Made by a program: the position numbers and the translations under genes
Source of the DNA: an uncultured Prevotella sp.
Lineage (GTDB): Bacteria; Bacteroidota; Bacteroidia; Bacteroidales; Bacteroidaceae
Direction of reading: 5' to 3'
Length of the DNA stretch: 64,000 bases
Assembly (NCBI GenBank): GCA_934183135.1
Contig: CAKPRX010000001.1
Coordinates: 16,925 to 80,924, forward strand
Shown here: piece after piece, positions 15,869 through 23,776 of the stretch
Numbering within the stretch: position 1 is the first letter of the stretch
Layout: the number at the start of each line of letters is the position of its first letter
Notes under the pieces: model-generated
What the model was told of the DNA's origin: nothing
Databases searched by the model: none
The model's input: the letters and a program-made list of their open reading frames with translations, nothing else

Positions 15869-17011
15869 ATGACCAAGGATTACGACAAACTGGGACTGGG
15901 CAGCCAGCTCATCTTTGACGAGTATATGGACAAGCGCCCGGTACTGGACCGCATGAAGCAGGTAGTGCTGGACCGCATACGACAGACTATACGCGACAAC
16001 CACTTGCAAGTAACGGCCATAGAGGCTCGGGTAAAGACACCGGAGAGCCTCGTGGGCAAGCTGATACGCAAGGGGTACAAGTACCAGTCGATAGCAGACA
16101 TCACCGACCTCATGGGGGCGCGCATCATCACCCTCTTCAGCGACGACGTGGACCGCGTGGCCGCGCTTATGGGCAACATGTTTGACATAGACTGGGCCAA
16201 CTCGACCGACAAGCGCAAGGTTCACGACCTGGACAGCTTCGGCTACAACTCCCTGCACTACATCTGCCGCATCCCCGAGAGCCTGTACAGCGACCCCGAC
16301 TGTCCCGAAATCAACCAGACGAGCTTCGAGATACAGATGCGGTCGACCCTGCAGCATGCCTGGGCGGCCATGGACCACGACATAGGTTACAAGAGCGAGA
16401 TAGAGACCCCTCCGGAGTACATGCGCATGTTCGGCCGACTGGCCGGACTGCTCGAGCTGGCCGACGAGGAGTTCTCGCGCATCCGCATCAGCGTGGCCGA
16501 CTACCGGCGGCGTATGGAGACGCTGCTGCAAGCCGGCGAGCTGTCGCAGGTAAAACTCGACGGCGACACCTTTGCCAGCTATATAGACCAGAAGCCCTTC
16601 GACAGCCTCATGCGGCGCATCAAGGCCATCAACCAGGCCGAGGTTCGCGAGATGTCGTTTGTCCCCTACTTCCCCCTGATACGCGAGATGGGCATGGAGA
16701 CCCTCCAGGACGTGGCCGACTTCATCCGCGACAACGAGGAAGACGCTTACCAGTTTGCCCTGAGCCAGCTGTCCAAGACCGACATAGACATCGTGGCGTC
16801 TACCATCGGTCTCCAGGACCTGCTCATAGTGGCCACCCTGAAGAACGGAGGCGGCCGCCTGGGCGTAAAGCATATCTATGACGTGGTGCAGGGCGAGTCC
16901 GAGCACAACGTGGCCCTGGCCGACATGGCCCTGTACCAGGCCAGCAACCTGCCGTTTATGACTAATATAAATAATGTACCCACCGACGGCGAGACGACGG
17001 CCCATGTCTGA
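15869..17011 (+). CDS. RelA/SpoT-type nucleotide pyrophosphokinase (alarmone synthetase) with C-terminal extension
   Basis: Residues 30-180 of 380 form a RelA/SpoT synthetase domain. ARVKTPESLVGKL (53-65) matches the ATP-binding start, DITDLMGARIITLF (77-90) is the core strand, and DSFGYNSLHYI (122-132) and FEIQMRSTLQHAWAAMDHDI (153-172) are the pyrophosphate-acceptor and active-site segments. There is no N-terminal HD hydrolase and no TGS/ACT, so it is a stand-alone synthetase. The C-terminal 190 residues (helical, LLELADEEFSRIR onward) are of unknown role. It starts 6 bases after the phosphatase and 30 bases before an HD hydrolase. Product (ppGpp, ppApp or tRNA pyrophosphorylation) cannot be told. 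Confidence 0.85.
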   Translation: MTKDYDKLGLGSQLIFDEYMDKRPVLDRMKQVVLDRIRQTIRDNHLQVTAIEARVKTPESLVGKLIRKGYKYQSIADITDLMGARIITLFSDDVDRVAALMGNMFDIDWANSTDKRKVHDLDSFGYNSLHYICRIPESLYSDPDCPEINQTSFEIQMRSTLQHAWAAMDHDIGYKSEIETPPEYMRMFGRLAGLLELADEEFSRIRISVADYRRRMETLLQAGELSQVKLDGDTFASYIDQKPFDSLMRRIKAINQAEVREMSFVPYFPLIREMGMETLQDVADFIRDNEEDAYQFALSQLSKTDIDIVASTIGLQDLLIVATLKNGGGRLGVKHIYDVVQGESEHNVALADMALYQASNLPFMTNINNVPTDGETTAHV

Positions 17012-17041
17012 GCCCGAGCCACCGACCAGAAAACGACATGT

Positions 17042-17617
17042 ATGAAAAATCAATTCTTAGATACCAGCCTCTTTGACCGGGCAGTGATGTTTGCCACCAT
17101 GGCCCACGCGGGCACCGAGCGCAGGTGCAAGGGCTATCCCTACATCATCCACCCGTTAGAGGCGGCGGCCATAGTGGCCACGATGACGGCCGACCAGGAC
17201 ATACTGGCCGCGGCCGTGCTGCACGACACCATCGAGGACACCACCGCGACCGTGGCCGACCTGGAGCGCGAGTTCGGCAAGCGCATAGCAGCCTTAGTGG
17301 TGGCCGAGACCGATGACAAGTGTGCGCCCGACGGCACTCCCCTGGACTGGCATGAGCGCAAGCAGCGCGACATAGACCATCTGGCAGCGGCCCCGCAGGA
17401 CGTGAAGATGGTGGCCCTGGGCGACAAGCTGTCCAACATGAGGGCCATAGCGCGCGACTATGCCGTCAAGGGCGACGAGCTGTGGTCCATGTTCCACGCC
17501 AAGGACAAGGCTACGCACGCCTGGCGTTACCGGGCGCTGCGCGATGCCCTCAGCTCGCTCCAGGGAACGGCGGCCTTCAGCGAGTTCGACCACCTGGTGC
17601 GCCAGGTCTTCGGCTAA
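17042..17617 (+). CDS. HD-domain alarmone hydrolase (SpoT/MESH1-like)
   Basis: The single-domain, 191-residue HD phosphohydrolase is of the ppGpp-hydrolase type. The metal ligands are visible as His37 in KGYPYIIHPLEAA, His61-Asp62 in AAVLHDTIEDT and Asp128 in VALGDKLSNMRAI. EDT and KLSNMRA are typical of SpoT/MESH1. It should remove the 3' pyrophosphate from (p)ppGpp-like nucleotides in the cytoplasm. Its position 30 bases after the stand-alone synthetase suggests it reverses or counters that enzyme. Confidence 0.88.
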   Translation: MKNQFLDTSLFDRAVMFATMAHAGTERRCKGYPYIIHPLEAAAIVATMTADQDILAAAVLHDTIEDTTATVADLEREFGKRIAALVVAETDDKCAPDGTPLDWHERKQRDIDHLAAAPQDVKMVALGDKLSNMRAIARDYAVKGDELWSMFHAKDKATHAWRYRALRDALSSLQGTAAFSEFDHLVRQVFG

Positions 17618-17686
17618 CCCATCGGCCGCCGCTACCACCACCCCACCCCCCAATACCCAATCAAGAAACTATAACTACACAAGGAT

Positions 17687-17992
17687 ATGAAAATAGAAAT
17701 CACAGAAGCGCAAAACGAGGTGCGCGTCCTCTTAGAGGGACGCCTGGACACAGCTGCGGCCGTAGAGGTGGCCGCCGACTTTAAGAGCCTGAGCGAGAAG
17801 GCCGACAAGGCCATCGTGCTCGACTGCTCGCAGTTAGAGTATATCAGCTCGTCGGGGCTGCGGCTTTTCATCGGACTGCGCAAGGACAGCGCCGCCAAGG
17901 GCGGAAAGGTCATCGTGGAGCGCATGAACGACGACATACGCAACGTGTTTACCATGACGGGCTTCCTCAGCCTCTTTGAGATAAGGGACTAA
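17687..17992 (+). CDS. STAS-domain anti-sigma factor antagonist
   Basis: The 101-residue single STAS domain is of the SpoIIAA/RsbV type. The key segment reads DCSQLEYISSSGLRLF (46-61), equivalent to the family's DSSG phosphorylation loop. The Asp before the phospho-Ser is replaced by Ser, and Ser55 is the likely phosphorylation site. Such proteins bind an anti-sigma kinase when unphosphorylated and are reset by a SpoIIE-type phosphatase, exactly the activities fused in the 13472 protein. No sigma factor gene lies in this window. Confidence 0.88.
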   Translation: MKIEITEAQNEVRVLLEGRLDTAAAVEVAADFKSLSEKADKAIVLDCSQLEYISSSGLRLFIGLRKDSAAKGGKVIVERMNDDIRNVFTMTGFLSLFEIRD

Positions 17993-18043
17993 GCCCCCAC
18001 ACAGACTGACAGGACAGACATACACACCATTCAGACACCGATA

Positions 18044-20248
18044 ATGCTACAAGCCAACCTACTGAGCGTGGCGATAGTGGCGACACTGCTGCTTACAGGC
18101 TACTGCTTACGCCGGATTATCTTCCGCAACTACGACACGTTTATCCGCCGCACCGCCTTTGTGGTCTTCCTCGGCGGATTTGTCATCTACTTCATCGGAT
18201 TCAGGGACGGCAGCGAAGCCCTTGGCACCCGCCTGTCGTGGTTTGCCTCCATCTTCCGTCCCCTGCTGGCCTCGGTAGAGATGTTTGCCTTTGGCAACGG
18301 GCTCATCGAGGTGGGCGAGGCGTGCAAGGAGAACATGCTCTACATGACCGCCTTCGCCGTGCTCCACTTCGCAGCCGTGGCGGTGGCCTTTGCCGTCGCC
18401 ATCAACTACCTGGGCGTCCGCTTCAAGTCATCGTGGCGCTGGCTGAGGCTGCGCATGCGCCCCACGCTGCCAGGCGATGTACACGTGTTCTTCGGCGTCA
18501 ACGAGGTGTCGCTCATGCTGGCCCGCGACATCAGGCAGACCCATGCCGCAGACACCATCATCTTTGTCAACGCGCCCGAGGATGTAAGCGGACAGGGGGT
18601 GCTGGGCTTTGCCAGCCTGTTCAACGTGTTCAGCTTCCGCCGCGAGATAGTCGCCGAGGTAGACCGGCTGCAAGGCATCATACGGCAGGTACGGGTGCCC
18701 ATCCAGCACATGCCGGGCAACGACGTGCTGCGCCAACTGGGACTGGCGCGCATACTGGACAAGACGCGCTCGTCCATCAATTTCTACCTGCTGTACGACG
18801 ACCAGCTGCAGAACATAGCCAAGAACATCAAGCTGCGCAGCGACAGCTACTTCGGAAGTCACATGACGGCCAAGGCGTACATATACTGCCGGGCCACGAG
18901 TGGCAAGATTAACGGCGGAACGGCCTTCGAGTACAACTCGGTGACAGGGGTAGAGACCGTGCTGGTCGACTCGGCCCAGCTCACCGCCAAGGCGATGATA
19001 ACCGATACGGCCACCCATCCCGTGAACTTCGTCGACGTAGACCGGCGCCGCGGCGTGGCCACCTCGGCGTTCCACTGCATGATTATAGGTTTCGGCGAGA
19101 CCGGCCAGGAGATATTCAAGTTTCTCTACGAGCATGGCCAGTTTGCCTATGACGACGACTTCAAGGGCCGCCACATGGTGTGCCACATCGTAGACCCCAA
19201 GGCCGACAGCAAGCGGGGCTTCTTCGAGATGCGCTACCCCTGCCTGCAGGCTGGCAGCGGCCTGTCGTCGCTCCAGGCCGAGATAGTGTGGCACAACCAC
19301 GATGCCGGCGACACCCGTTTCTGGCAGCTCATGGACAGCATACGCGACGAGCTCAACTACGTGGTCATCGCCACCGGCAGCGACAACCGCAACATAGCCA
19401 TCGCTTACGACCTGTGCGACTACGCCCTGCGCTGGCGCACCCGCCGCCTCTACCACTTCGGCATCTTCGTCCGCTCGTACTGCCAGATTAACGAGTGCCG
19501 TTACCACGAGCTCGCCCGGCTGTGTGTAGACCAGGACGGGCGCCAGATAGTGCATCCCGTAGGCATGGTGTCGGCCACTTTCACCCACCGCTATGTATGG
19601 AAGCGACTGCTGGAGCGCGAGGCGGCCGTGTTCTCGGATGTCTACGCAAGTTCGTTTACCAAGCACTTCGACGAGATAAGGCTCTCCGGCTTCGACTACG
19701 CCTACGACCGCTGGTGGGCGCGCCACGCCACCGCCAAGGGCGACCGTGTAAAATATGCCCGCATCAAGCGCGTAGAGTACCAGGAGTACTCGGCGGCCTT
19801 CCATATATACACCAAGATGCACATGCTGGGTCTCACGGAGACCCATGACCCTGACGGGCAACGTAACATGGAGCTGTTGGCCGCCTGCCACAGTCTGCAC
19901 GACCTGGAGCAGCTGCCATTCTTCGCCAATCTGGTGCGGCAGGAGCACTACCGGTATGTGGCCTCGCACGAGTGTACGGGCTACACGCCCATGACGATAG
20001 CCGAGTTTGAGCAGGGAAACCGCAGCCAGGCGTGCGACGTCATCCGCCACAAGCTGCTCAACATGGTGAGCTGGGCCGAGCTGCCCTCCATACCCGTCGT
20101 GGCCAGCGCCAGCCGCATGGTACCGGCCGAATATAGCACCCGGGTCAACGAGTACTTCCTGGAGCTGCTCGTCCAGACCTCGCTCGCCATCGGCCTGCGC
20201 CTGCGCGAACAGGCCATAGCGGCCGCTGCTGCCAAGAGCGATTCGTAA
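18044..20248 (+). CDS. Membrane protein with Rossmann/TrkA-N-like nucleotide-binding domain(s) and RyR-like C-terminus
   Basis: The 734-residue protein has about three N-terminal TM helices (near 7-25, 36-54 and 103-127). A first soluble domain begins with HVFFGVNEVSLMLARDI near 147, like a degenerate Rossmann strand. A second carries a clear nucleotide-binding loop, IIGFGETGQEIFKFL, near 345-360, as in TrkA-N/RCK domains, followed by VVIATGSDNRNI. Near 630-650, RQEHYRYVASHECTGYTP resembles the EHxRW...GY motif of bacterial RyR domains. It may be a ligand- or NAD-sensing membrane regulator rather than a transporter, as it has too few helices for a channel. It is the last gene of the module, 51 bases after the STAS gene; repeat copy B begins at its stop codon. 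Confidence 0.7.
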   Translation: MLQANLLSVAIVATLLLTGYCLRRIIFRNYDTFIRRTAFVVFLGGFVIYFIGFRDGSEALGTRLSWFASIFRPLLASVEMFAFGNGLIEVGEACKENMLYMTAFAVLHFAAVAVAFAVAINYLGVRFKSSWRWLRLRMRPTLPGDVHVFFGVNEVSLMLARDIRQTHAADTIIFVNAPEDVSGQGVLGFASLFNVFSFRREIVAEVDRLQGIIRQVRVPIQHMPGNDVLRQLGLARILDKTRSSINFYLLYDDQLQNIAKNIKLRSDSYFGSHMTAKAYIYCRATSGKINGGTAFEYNSVTGVETVLVDSAQLTAKAMITDTATHPVNFVDVDRRRGVATSAFHCMIIGFGETGQEIFKFLYEHGQFAYDDDFKGRHMVCHIVDPKADSKRGFFEMRYPCLQAGSGLSSLQAEIVWHNHDAGDTRFWQLMDSIRDELNYVVIATGSDNRNIAIAYDLCDYALRWRTRRLYHFGIFVRSYCQINECRYHELARLCVDQDGRQIVHPVGMVSATFTHRYVWKRLLEREAAVFSDVYASSFTKHFDEIRLSGFDYAYDRWWARHATAKGDRVKYARIKRVEYQEYSAAFHIYTKMHMLGLTETHDPDGQRNMELLAACHSLHDLEQLPFFANLVRQEHYRYVASHECTGYTPMTIAEFEQGNRSQACDVIRHKLLNMVSWAELPSIPVVASASRMVPAEYSTRVNEYFLELLVQTSLAIGLRLREQAIAAAAAKSDS

Positions 20249-20801
20249 AAACCTTTACACGCGACTGTATATTTATGCAAAAATGGAAGTGACAATGTAT
20301 AAATATACAGTCGTAACTGCCGTTTTTCGGGGCATAATTTCCAGATTTTTTCAACAAACCAGGACGATTTTCGGGGGCATCGGGGCCATTTTGGGGCACC
20401 GCAAGGACCGAAAAAGTAACAACCTTTTACAAAACAGGGGTATTCAGCCCCATTTTCGCTGCTATTTTGGTTGCTGAAGAGGTCGGTTTTTAGAGTCGCC
20501 GCGATGGTCATTTTTTTGCTCGCGATGGTCATTACGATTCTAATGACCATCGCGAGCAAAAAAAAGGTCGTTTTCGAGTGGTCCGAAAATTGCCATTTTC
20601 GTCACCGCCACCCCCTCGGTGAGCGTACAGACAATCTATGGAAAGCCGAAACGCCATCGCCTGGCAGCCAAACACCAAAAATGTATATTTATACATTTTC
20701 GGAAAAAAAATTACAATACAGATTATCAGACAGGCAGCCTGCGCCATCACCCAGGGAGCGCTTTTTACCTTTTTACCCTTTTACCTTTTTACCTTTCAAA
20801 G
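20245..20801 (+). repeat. Dispersed intergenic repeat, copy B
   Basis: This fills the whole space between the 18044 gene and the convergent GNAT gene. It matches copy A from AAAAACCTTTACACGCG onward, through inverted repeat 1 (20262-20276 with 20299-20313), the conserved block with AAAAGTAACAACCTTTTAC, the central palindrome (20506-20570), the third palindrome (20682-20695) and the TTTTTACC-like tail. Its first bases coincide with the stop of the upstream gene and its last 13 with the end of the GNAT gene. Confidence 0.85.
20506..20570. repeat. Central inverted repeat of copy B
   Basis: The left arm starts at 20506 and ends at 20534, the loop is CGATTC, and the right arm runs from 20541. Pairing is perfect through GCTCGCGATGG and its complement. 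It weakens only at the outermost bases, where an A8 run replaces A7 plus TGA. Confidence 0.88.
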
Positions 20802-21358
20802 TACTGCAGGTGGCGCATGGCATGGCCGCCCCAGGTGGCATCGTTCTGATAGACAAAACCGAGACGGGTGTAGAGTCGCTCGGCACGCGGATTGGCCGTG
20901 TCTACCAGCAGTCCGACAGCAGGAAAGCCCTCACGGCGCGCCCTGTCGATGGTGGCCCTCAGCAGTGCCGAGGCTATGCCGCGCCCCCTGAACATCTCGT
21001 CTACACACAAGCTGTCTACGTAGAGTTCGCCAGCCTGCGTCTCGTCTTCCATATCCGAGAAATCGCGGCCCATACGCAGCCTCACCTCGTCTACAAACGC
21101 CTGGCGCAGGGCATGGAGCCGCCCGCCGTCGTAGCTGACGCATACCCCCGCCACGTCGCCGTGATCCATGGCCACCAGGGTGTTAAGGTAGCTATACTGG
21201 CTGTCTGGCCGGGCCACCAAGTCAGTCATCAGCTCTTCAAAATCGGCCAGCGTGTGCGACGGACCGGCATAATACAGACAGCAGTCGGTGCTCATGGCGG
21301 CCATAATGAGACGCGCTATTGCCCGCGCCTGCGTGGGCATGGCAGTAACTATATCCAT
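20789..21358 (-). CDS. GNAT-family N-acetyltransferase
   Basis: From the ATG at 21358 the protein has 189 residues. The acetyl-CoA-binding motif A is seen as LYVDSLCVDEMFRGRGIASALLRATI, with RGRGIA as the pyrophosphate loop, and ANPRAERLYTRLGF is the usual last strand-helix. The N-terminus has an IARLIMAAMSTDC segment seen in many Bacteroidales acetyltransferases. The frame is open to 21391, overlapping the kinase stop at 21366; the internal start avoids this. Substrate is unknown. The last codons lie within the tail of repeat copy B. Confidence 0.85.
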   Translation of the reverse strand: MDIVTAMPTQARAIARLIMAAMSTDCCLYYAGPSHTLADFEELMTDLVARPDSQYSYLNTLVAMDHGDVAGVCVSYDGGRLHALRQAFVDEVRLRMGRDFSDMEDETQAGELYVDSLCVDEMFRGRGIASALLRATIDRARREGFPAVGLLVDTANPRAERLYTRLGFVYQNDATWGGHAMRHLQYFER

Positions 21359-21365
21359 AGGAATA

Positions 21366-22778
21366 CTATATCTTGTTAAGTGTGAAGTCAAACTGCAGTC
21401 CGCCCTGCCCGGGGATGCTCACACGGATAGCGCCACCATGGAGCAGCACGGCGTTCTTGACGATGGCCAGACCGAGCCCCGTGCCGCCCATCTTGCGGCT
21501 ACGCCCCTTGTCTACGCGATAGAAACGCTCGAAGAGACGGCCCAAGTGCTGCGGCTCTACACCCACGCCATTGTCGGCGAAGGTAAAGTGCCACTGCCCG
21601 CCCTCGTCCTGGGCAGTCAGACTGATGGTGGTGCCCACGCCCGCATAGGCTATGGCGTTGTCGGTAAGGTTGCGGAATATGCTGTATACCAGACTGGGAT
21701 TGGCCCTGACCATCAGGCTGCCAGGCAAGTGTACCTCCATGTGCATCTGCCTGTCGGCCAACTGCAGAGCCGTGGCCTTGACGATGCTGGCCACCACCTG
21801 GGCTATGTCTACCGGGCCGAACTCCATCAGCGGAGCCCCATCGTCCATCTGGTTGAGTGTAGATATGTCCTGCAACAGCGTGGCAAGACGCTGGCTCTGG
21901 GCATAGCAGCGCTCCATGAACTGCCGGCGGGTGGCCCCGTCCATGTCCGGGTTCTCGATGATGGTCTCCAGGTAGCCCTGGATGCTCGCCACGGGCGTCT
22001 TGAGCTCGTGGGCTATGTTCTGTGTAAGCTGCCGCTTCAGGACATCCTGCTCCCGGCGCGTATGCTGCAGTCGGCGATATATCTTGATAATCTTTTCGGC
22101 TATCTCGCCCAACTCGTCGTTCGGAAAGCCTATCAGCTCCTCGGTATCGAGCGACTCGTTGTGGTCGGCGCGGGCAGCAAAGGCTCTCAGCTTGGCTATA
22201 TTCTTGCCCAGGCGGTGTGTAAAGTGGTAGAGCACCATCACCAGCAGTAGGATGGCCCCTAAGGCAAACCACAAGAAGTGCTGGTCGGCCTGGAGAGACT
22301 TTGCCAGGTCGTGGGTGTAAGGCAGCGCGCTGCGGATGACGATGGAGTCGTGCGGATAGTACGACGCTGAGTAGAAGAAGTAGCCCTTGAGCGTCTTGCT
22401 GCTACGCTCTACCGTAGAGCCGGTGCCCGTGGCGAGTGCCTGGCGTACCTCGGGGCGGCCCGCGTGGCTGGCAAAGTCGGTATAGCGCTTGTGCCAGTTG
22501 TCGAACACCACCCGCCCGTCCGGACGGATGAGCGTTACGCGCAGGCCGGGCATGTGGTGGCGGCGCACGTAGGCAGCCAGCGCAGCCTCGGTCATCGCGG
22601 GCTGGTCATGGAGCTCGTCGTCCATTCGGTCGTTGAAGTCCTGGAGCCTTATGGTAAGCGCGTCTATCTTATACTGCTTCTCCCGGCCATGCTGGTACAC
22701 TATAAAAGTGGTGGCAAAGACCAGGAACACGGCAATGACACCCACGTACAACTTCTGTCCTACACTGATACGTCGCAT
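21366..22778 (-). CDS. Two-component sensor histidine kinase
   Basis: The 470-residue inner-membrane kinase has TM helices at about 9-29 and 165-190, flanking a periplasmic sensor of about 135 residues. A juxtamembrane segment is followed by the dimerisation/phospho-acceptor region with IAHELKTPVASIQGYLET (His near 256). The ATPase domain shows NLTDNAIAYA (N-box), FADNGVGVEPQHLG (G1), RFYRVDKGRSRKMGG and GTGLGLAIVKN (G2). It lies 5 bases after its response regulator, so they form a pair. The stimulus is unknown. Confidence 0.93.
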   Translation of the reverse strand: MRRISVGQKLYVGVIAVFLVFATTFIVYQHGREKQYKIDALTIRLQDFNDRMDDELHDQPAMTEAALAAYVRRHHMPGLRVTLIRPDGRVVFDNWHKRYTDFASHAGRPEVRQALATGTGSTVERSSKTLKGYFFYSASYYPHDSIVIRSALPYTHDLAKSLQADQHFLWFALGAILLLVMVLYHFTHRLGKNIAKLRAFAARADHNESLDTEELIGFPNDELGEIAEKIIKIYRRLQHTRREQDVLKRQLTQNIAHELKTPVASIQGYLETIIENPDMDGATRRQFMERCYAQSQRLATLLQDISTLNQMDDGAPLMEFGPVDIAQVVASIVKATALQLADRQMHMEVHLPGSLMVRANPSLVYSIFRNLTDNAIAYAGVGTTISLTAQDEGGQWHFTFADNGVGVEPQHLGRLFERFYRVDKGRSRKMGGTGLGLAIVKNAVLLHGGAIRVSIPGQGGLQFDFTLNKI

Positions 22779-22783
22779 GGCCG

Positions 22784-23470
22784 CTATTCTTCAAAGAAAT
22801 AACCATAGCCCAGCCTGGTAACGATGTGGTGGGCGTAGTCCTTAATCTTCTTGCGCACACGGGTGATGTTCACGTCGACCGTGCGGTCCAGTACCATCAC
22901 GTCGCGAGGCCAGATGCGGTTGATGAGCTCCTGCCGGGAGAAGACGCGGCCCTTTTCGCGCAACAGGAGGGCCAGTATCTCGAACTCGGTCTTAGAGAAG
23001 GGTATCTCCTCGCCGTCGACGCTCACCGTCTTCTTGTCCATGTTGAGCCGCAGGCTCTTAAAGGCGAGCACCTGCTGGCCAGGGGCCGGCTCGTGGGTAC
23101 GGCGCAGCACGGCCTTGATACGGGCCTTGACCTCGCGGATAGAGAAGGGTTTGGCGATGTAGTCGTCGGCCCCTATGTCGAGCCCTTTCACGGTGTCGCC
23201 CTCGGCGGTGCGTGCCGTCAGGAAGATGATGGGTATCTGTGAGGTCTCTGCGTGCGTCTTCAGCATACGCGCCAGGGTGAAGCCGTCCATGCCGCCCATC
23301 ATCACGTCGAGCAGCAGCAGGTCATAGCGGGCCACGTTCTTCTCCAGGGCCTCCTCGGCCGAGTTGGCGGTAGTAACGTGGTAGCCCTCGGCTTCCAGAT
23401 TGAACTTCAGGATATCACACAGGTCTGTCTCATCGTCTACCACCAGTACACGATACTTCTTTTCATCCAT
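22784..23470 (-). CDS. OmpR/PhoB-family response regulator
   Basis: From the ATG at 23470 the protein has 228 residues. The receiver domain has the acidic pair VDDE (11-14), phospho-acceptor Asp55 in LLLLDVMMGG, and Thr/Lys in FLTAR and IAKPFSIRE. The C-terminal winged helix carries VDGEEIPFSKTEFEILALLL and FSRQELINRIW, then RTVDVNITRVRKKI. The frame is open to 23539, but family members start at MDEKKYRVLVVDDE. It should bind DNA and regulate an unknown regulon under control of the 21366 kinase. Confidence 0.93.
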   Translation of the reverse strand: MDEKKYRVLVVDDETDLCDILKFNLEAEGYHVTTANSAEEALEKNVARYDLLLLDVMMGGMDGFTLARMLKTHAETSQIPIIFLTARTAEGDTVKGLDIGADDYIAKPFSIREVKARIKAVLRRTHEPAPGQQVLAFKSLRLNMDKKTVSVDGEEIPFSKTEFEILALLLREKGRVFSRQELINRIWPRDVMVLDRTVDVNITRVRKKIKDYAHHIVTRLGYGYFFEE

Positions 23471-23636
23471 ATTGCTATTACTTATCATACCTGTTGCAAA
23501 TTTATGAAATCTACTGAGTAATAGCGCCACAGGGGCCATTACAATTCTGTGAAAAAAAGAGCGCCGGCCTGCCCGTGCTGGGGTTTGCCGTGCCCTGGCG
23601 GCGTCTAAGCGGCATCGCCGCGATGCTCTGTAGCTA

Positions 23637-23667
23637 CAAAGTTAGTACATGGCGTCTACAATTCAAA
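23637..23667 (-). promoter_or_regulatory. Full promoter for the response regulator-kinase-GNAT operon
   Basis: On the minus strand TTTG (23664-23667), 19 bases and TAACTTTG (23637-23644) make a perfect Bacteroidetes promoter. A second possible -7 box (minus TAAATTTG, 23497-23504) lies nearer the gene but has no -33 match. The leader from the upstream site would be about 160 bases. Confidence 0.75.
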
Positions 23668-23721
23668 GCAAATGGCCAACTATTTTGCATCGGGCCGCAC
23701 TTTCGGGGCCATATACGGCAA

Positions 23722-23757
23722 GGGGGGCTCCCATCGCCAGCGCGGCGGGAGCCCCCC
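23722..23757 (-). terminator. Strong hairpin after the GH35 gene
   Basis: An 11-bp GC-rich perfect stem (GGGGGGCTCCC with GGGAGCCCCCC, 14-base loop) lies 20 bases downstream of the beta-galactosidase stop. The T run after it is short, so termination strength is uncertain. With the promoter above, it accounts for most of the 306 bases between the two genes. Confidence 0.6.
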
Positions 23758-23776
23758 TCGGTATATGGGTAGCGGG

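Noticed and set aside
18428-20050. 540-codon minus-strand frame
   Set aside because: It is antisense to the 18044 gene, a composition artefact.
19981-20559. 192-codon minus-strand frame over the end of the 18044 gene and copy B
   Set aside because: It joins antisense of a real gene with repeat sequence and shares its peptide only with shadow frames of the other copies.
20471-21379. 302-codon plus-strand frame
   Set aside because: It is antisense to the GNAT gene and starts inside repeat B; the peptide is a low-complexity shadow.
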